64,000 nt of DNA. It comes from Chlorocebus sabaeus (Eukaryota > Chordata > Mammalia > Primates > Cercopithecidae). Made by a program: the position numbers and the translations under genes. Positions 59,346 through 64,000 of this stretch are shown here, one piece after another. The stretch covers positions 75,239,133 to 75,303,132 of the forward strand of contig NC_132911.1 in NCBI RefSeq assembly GCF_047675955.1, read 5' to 3'. Every line of letters begins with the position of its first letter. The first letter of the stretch is position 1. The notes under the pieces are model-generated. The model was given only the letters and a program-made list of their open reading frames with translations. It made no database searches and was not told where the DNA came from.

Positions 59346-61240
59346 TCCAGTGACAACCAAGATGGAGTAAGCCCACTATAGCCTCTCTCTCCCCCTCATT
59401 ACAACTGGACCTCTGGGCAAAATACAAAAAGCCGCCATTTAGAATTCTGAAATGTAATCGTAAGCAGCAAGGTTAGGGAGGAAGGGCAAAACTTGACAAA
59501 GCAACTTATATAGGAATGAGCCCCATTTTTTCCCACTTTCCTGTCATGGCTTTAACCTGAAGTTGGTCTCTAGTCACAGTGCTGTAGCTGCAGAAGTCCA
59601 GGAAGCAAGAACGGATAAATTCTTGTCTTTTTGGACATGAAACCTAGAAAAAGAGCCAACGCAAGCCAAAGGGTGTGGGGGTAAGTCTTCAGGAGTTTTC
59701 CTTTTTTATTTTTCCATCTCTTCCTCCCCTGAGAACAGCTCCATTGGGGAAGCTGTGGGAGCAGAAGTTCCCTCTACTAAAACTTGGAGAAATTCTGTCT
59801 TTCTGTCCAGAGGAACTGGGAAAACAAAGTCCTGTGGTTTGAAGACTATGGAGGAAAATCTCCGTTATTTTTTCATCTTTCTCTCTCTTTAATCTTTCTG
59901 CTTTGACTCAAGAGCAGGCCCCAGTCAAGGAGCTGCAGCTGCAGTTCTGAGAGAATTCTTATCTTTTCAGACAGAATGCAGATGAAAGGACCCCTTAGAG
60001 ATTGGGTGCAGTGGGATTCTAGAAAGGAGAAAGTTAGAGAAGGAGACTTCCTAATGCTATATTCAGAATGGCAAACACCCTGGGCTCATCACTGTGCTCT
60101 ACATACAAGCAACAGACAAAAAGAATATGGCAAAGGCTTTGAGAATTGTACTACGGTATGAACCACTGTCCATGTCCCAGACTAGCCTCTGAATGGTTCA
60201 CACCTGGGTAAGTCCCAAAGCAGCATAGCAAAGGCTTTGAAATCTGAACTGACAATTGAACTACCATGCCAAGAAGGTAAGATAGAACTTGTAGTCTGAA
60301 ACTAGCTAGATTCATTGCCTGCTAAACAAAATTAAAAATAAAATAAAAATCAACATGCTCCATAAGATTTTAATAGGACCCAGAGTTTTACAACATAATC
60401 ATCAAAATGTCTAAGATATAATCCAAAATTACTCAAATTACTCACCATACAAAGAATAAAAAAAGGTGACAAATTCTAAGTGAAAAGACAATGATAGATA
60501 CAAACCCTGACATAACAGAGATGTTGGAACAATCAGACAAAGATTTTAAAGAAACTATTATAACTATGCATGTTGATAGAAAGATAAACACTCTTGAAAT
60601 GAACAGGAAGATGGGAGTTCTCAACAGTGAAACAGAAGCTATTAACAAAAGAAGAAAATGTTTGGCCAGGATCCCAGCACTTTGGGAGGCTGAGGTGGGC
60701 AGATCACTTGAGGTCAGGAGTTCAAAACCAGCCTGGCCAATGTGGCAAAACCCTGTCTCTACTAAAAATAAAAATAAAAATAAAATAAAAATTAGTTTTG
60801 CATAGTGGCACACACCTGTAGTCCTAGTTACTTGGGTGGCTGAGGCATGAGAATCACTTGAACCCCAGAGGTGGAGGTTGCAGTGAGCCGAGATCGCACC
60901 ACTGCACTCCAGCCTGGATGACAGAGCGAGACCCTGTCTCAAAAACAAAAAAAGAAAAATTTTATACTGAAAAATACAATATATTAAATAAAAAATCCAC
61001 TGTCTTAGCTTAATAACGGAGTAGAGAAGACAAAGGAAAGAGTAAGTGAACTTGAAATAGATTAATAGGATTCAATCTAAAAAATAGTAAGAAAAGAGAT
61101 TAAAAAATTAAGAGAGCCTCAGGGACCTATGGGAGAATTTCAGTAGGCCTAGCATTTATGACACTGGAGTCTAAGAAGAAAAGAAAAAGGAAATTGATGC
61201 AGAAAAAAAATTAAGATAAGTGAAATCAGACTAGGTTCTT
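59346..61240 (+). mobile_element. L1M 5' UTR and ORF1 region, plus strand
   Basis: Begins CCAGTGACAACCAAGATGGAGTAAGCCC and CTCTCTCCCCCTCATTACAACTGGACC, an L1M 5' UTR start. From about 60360 it shows L1M ORF1-type sequence (AGAGATGTTGGAACAATCAGACAAAGATTTTAAAGAAAC...ATTATAACTATGC). An Alu interrupts it at 60662-60957. ORF1 survives only as the fragment at 60491-60660. The 3' continuation is lost except for an ORF2-like piece at 61656-61930. Confidence 0.68.
60662..60957 (+). mobile_element. AluS-like, inserted in L1M
   Basis: Starts TTGGCCAGGATCCCAGCACTTTGGG, having lost about 20 bp of the left monomer (GCGGTGGCTCACGCCTGTAA). The middle A-rich linker has expanded to (AAATA)n at 60766-60790. 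It ends ACCCTGTCTC plus an A-rich tail. The long minus frame at 60442-60948 overlies it and is not a gene. Confidence 0.93.
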
Positions 61241-61374
61241 CTATAGTCAGAGAAAGAATAATTCCTATAGTTTTAAAATTACTTCAGCTCAAACAAAAAG
61301 ATGGCAGTGTTTTCCTATTCATTTTTATGGAACGGCTTCACATGAATATCAAAAGCTAGATGTTAAAAAGGATG

Positions 61375-61652
61375 AATTGCTATGCATGTTGGCTTATCAT
61401 TTTGGGAGGCCTAGGCGGGAGGATTGCTTGAGACTGGGAGTTCAAAACCAGCCTCAACAGCATAGCAAGATCCCATCTCCACAAAAAATAAAATAGTTGG
61501 GCGTGGTGGTACATACCTGTAGTCACAGTTACTCAGGAGACTGAGGCTGTAGGATGACTTGAGGTCAGGAGTTCAGTGAGCTCTGATTGTGCCACCGTAC
61601 TACAGCCTGGACAACAGAGTGAGACTCTGACTCTAAAAAATAAAAATAAAAT
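61375..61652 (+). mobile_element. AluJ-like, plus strand
   Basis: TGCATGTTGGCTTATCATTTTGGGAGGCC, GGGAGGATTGCTTGAGACTGGGAG, AACAGCATAGCAAGATCCCATCTCC, GGGCGTGGTGGTACATACCTGTAG and CAGCCTGGACAACAGAGTGAGAC cover an old full-length Alu. The GATTGCTTGAG and AGCAAGATCCC forms indicate AluJ. Confidence 0.92.
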
Positions 61653-61655
61653 GAA

Positions 61656-61930
61656 TTATCCAATTTGACTTTTCACTTGTAAATGTCGATGCAAGATTTC
61701 TAAAACTTTAAGAGAATTTGATTAGCAAATCAGATTAGCAAATCTTTAAGGAAGATTTAACATAAGGAAATCTATCAACATATAAGTCATTACCTCCAAA
61801 CCTTACAGGAGAAAATATACATGTATTACTAAATGCAAAAGAAAAAGCATCTGGTAAAATCAGCATTGAAATGATAACTTCAATAGTGGTACAAGCAGTT
61901 AAGCATCAAATGGAGAAAAACATTATATAT
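61656..61930 (+). mobile_element. L1M ORF2 fragment
   Basis: AATGTCGATGCAAGATTTCTAAAACTTTAAGAGAATTTGATTAGCAAATC and GAAATCTATCAACATATAAGTCATTACC...TAAATGCAAAAGAAAAAGCATCTGGTAAAATC correspond to the reverse-transcriptase region of an old L1, with internal deletions. ATTAGCAAATC is locally doubled at about 61721-61744. Confidence 0.6.
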
Positions 61931-63435
61931 ACAATTAACTGAACAAAGGGAAAGGGATAAGTTGGGAAGTATTGAGTATTAACCTACAGATCTTTGAAGT
62001 TGCCAGTTGAACTACTGGCATTACAGTGTAAATCTTTCTGATGGAAAGCAAGAAAACTCTGCTAGTAACTGGAGACCAATAAGTTGTAATCTTGTACCAA
62101 ACTGAGCTTCAAAAGATTTTTAATATGCATCTGTCACCAGTCATATATGGGCCATTTGATTTTTTTGAATCAGTTTTTTTAGGTGTTAATATCTTTTGTT
62201 AGATTTTTTTCCATGATGTTGATATTTCTAACTTCAAAAGTCAAGTCTAGTAAAAGCTCTAAATTGACCCGTTTTGTTAAAAACTGATTGTGTAATAAAG
62301 AACCTGCTTTGCCAACTCACTTTTGAAACTTGTTGAGTTTCTCATAGTTACATGCAGGACATTTAAAACATTTCATGAGTGGAGAGTTCCAATGAATTTC
62401 AGGTCTCATTTCACCTGCATATTGTGAAGCTGTTTGTTGTTGTTGTTAATATAAAAGAGAACACATATGCTAATATTTTTGTTCTAAAGTAGGAATTTAG
62501 CAATATAAATAAATCTCACTTAACAAATATTTATAATATGTTCAAAAACTTTAAAAAAGACAAACAAATAACCCTGTATACTAACTATAAATCATGTTGG
62601 AATAAAAAAACAATGAAAATATCATGAACATTCCCTGCCAGAATTTTTTTTCTCCATTAAAAAAATGGTGAGTTTGGGGGGGTATGGCAGAAACCTTGTT
62701 GTTTCTTTTCTTTCTCCCTCTCTCTCTGCCTGTGTGTGTGTGTCTGTCTCTCTCTTTCTGTTATTGTTACTTGATTGTCTTGGTGAAGTCCTGAGAGCAA
62801 GCAGATTGGCAGGCGTTCTGGTGTGGAGGGGTGAGAGGGGCCCAGAAGAGGAATGTGCTATGTCTTTTAGTCTACAAGGGACTTGTGTGTAGGAACTGGC
62901 AGGCCTCCCAAGTCTCCTGGAACTAGCTGGATGCTGTGAAGTTGCCAGCATGCTGTTTGATAACCAGGACCAGTCTGCATAAGACTTGATATGTATAATT
63001 CAACTCATTTTCAAGCTGATTCTGACTATCACTATTATGCTTATTGAAATGTACTTCCTCTGACCCGAGCTGCTGAGCCAAGAAAGACCTGCTCACTTCC
63101 TATTCCCGATCAAAATTGTGTGATAGAGGTTCAGCATCAGAGTGTCATAGGAGCTCTGTGTTTCTATTTGTATAATGTGGCATTAATTAGAAGATGGAAT
63201 AATATGGTTGTTCTTTCTAGTTCCTACTCCCTGGCAGCTGAGATCGAAGCTACCTGGAAATGATGAGTAGAGTCATAGTTCCAGAAAGGTCCTCGGACCT
63301 CTCCTTTCTATATGTGGAATTACACATTAACCATCACAATAATGAGCACCTTATAAAGTTCTTCACAGACAACCGAATAACTATGGTCACCCTCACTCTT
63401 TAACCTGTGTCCTCCTTGGCTTTCTCTTTTCTGTT
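61931..63435. other. Unique DNA with a TC/TG tract
   Basis: No recognised repeat or gene; the paired frames at 62622-62951 and 62665-62892 lie over the low-complexity tract. Confidence 0.4.
62706..62760. repeat. TC/TG low-complexity tract
   Basis: TTCTTTCTCCCTCTCTCTCTGCC, then (TG)n, then TCTGTCTCTCTC. Confidence 0.88.
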
Positions 63436-63437
63436 GT

Positions 63438-64000
63438 CATGCCCAAGCTTCTTTACAAGAGTTGTATGCATTTGCTAACTCCACTTCCTGACTTGTCACT
63501 CACTCCAGATAACAGTTACTGGTCATAATTATCAGTGGCCTTCATATTGTAAATCCCATGGATACTTTTCAACCCTTAACTTACTTGACCACTTTGCTAT
63601 AAGACCTTGGGGATCACTGGTTTCTGGATTAAGTGAAAATTATTCAGTCTTTGGAATGTGGCAGGATTAGGTTTGAATCATAGGAATCTTAACTTGAGAG
63701 TGACCTTAGGCAAGGTACTTTATTTTTGGGGTAGCTCAATTTTCTTGACTGGAAGATGGGTAGAATATAATGATCATTAATTGATGAGATTATAGTCAAT
63801 GTGTGCAGGCCTAGCACAGTTCCTGGCATATACCTGCTTATTCTTGAACCTTCTTCTTAGACATAGTCTATCAGTTCTCCCACTTTGCTGATGATTCCTT
63901 GCTTGGATTTTTGTGTTCAGCCCCTGTGCTGCTCATTACACATTCACCCTAGTTATTCTCCACTGCCCTCATGCTTTACTCCCCACTGCATTTCTAATAA
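63438..64000 (+). mobile_element. L2 LINE, ORF2 middle, interrupted by MIR
   Basis: TTGCTAACTCCACTTCCTGACTTGTCACTCACTCC, GTAAATCCCATGGATACTTTTCAACCCTTAACTTACTTGACC before the MIR and CTTGAACCTTCTTCTTAGAC, CACTTTGCTGATGATTCC after it follow the L2 ORF2 order. It runs off the window. Confidence 0.65.
63638..63832 (+). mobile_element. MIR SINE within L2
   Basis: GGAATGTGGCAGGATTAGGTTTGAATC, GTGACCTTAGGCAAGGTACTTTA, CTCAATTTTCTTGACTGGAAGATGGG and GCCTAGCACAGTTCCTGGCATA span most of a MIR in order. Confidence 0.82.

Noticed and set aside
60442..60948. 168-codon minus-strand frame
   Set aside because: It runs through an AluS in reverse and into AT-rich L1M; the first half is a familiar Alu translation.
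62622..62951. Paired overlapping frames on both strands as a small gene
   Set aside because: Both cover a TC/TG tract; composition explains their openness.
1..64000. Search for tRNA, rRNA, snRNA or microRNA hairpins
   Set aside because: None recognised by eye; tRNA-like A/B box sequence occurs only within Alu and MIR elements.

Overview
The window is non-coding nuclear DNA of a catarrhine primate, most likely human or another ape. The evidence is young AluY copies with clear target-site duplications, older AluS and AluJ copies, an L1PA-type full-length LINE-1, and a background of L2, MIR, MaLR LTR, hAT-Charlie and Tigger remnants in an AT-rich setting. I find no intact protein-coding gene, tRNA, rRNA or CRISPR array. 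The open reading frames over 60 codons are either remnants inside repeats (L1 ORF1/ORF2, Alu, LTR, a TRAPPC2 retrocopy) or chance frames. Repeat family names come from recognising the sequence, not from a search.

Layout. 0-4 kb: mostly unique AT-rich DNA with one minus-strand Alu and a GA microsatellite. 4.0-6.4 kb: an old hAT element (MER33-like) split by a GC-rich 1,968-bp element with TG...CA ends and a 4-bp duplication, read as a long solo ERV1-type LTR. 8.6-9.2 kb: old L1M. 9.4-12.6 kb: a near-complete Tigger1 DNA transposon that carries two later insertions, a processed pseudogene of TRAPPC2 (sedlin) and a 5'-truncated Alu. 13-31 kb: scattered MST and MLT1 LTRs, AluY, AluS, AluJ, L2, MIR and microsatellites in mostly unique DNA. 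31-47 kb: an MST LTR, L2, MIR, MER20, MER3, unassigned LTR-like repeats, L1M and AluY. 48-62 kb: a LINE-dominated block. 62-64 kb: unique DNA ending in an L2 interrupted by a MIR.

The most informative structure is at 50.6-59.2 kb. A 1.8-kb 5'-truncated L1 on the minus strand lies head to head with a full-length, inactivated L1 on the plus strand. The plus-strand L1 has two nested sets of direct repeats. An inner 10-bp pair hugs the L1 itself. An outer pair (16 bp exact, 18/19 extended) lies about 480 bp beyond the L1 3' end, directly after an A9 tract. The simplest reading is a 3' transduction that brought along the source locus's own target-site duplication.

Stretches with no recognisable repeat dominate the rest. 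Two of them (about 21.5-21.95 kb and 37.7-38.05 kb) look like candidate conserved regulatory DNA, and one CpG-enriched patch (31.68-31.91 kb) carries a minus-strand splice-donor-like site. I see no undescribed multi-gene system here.
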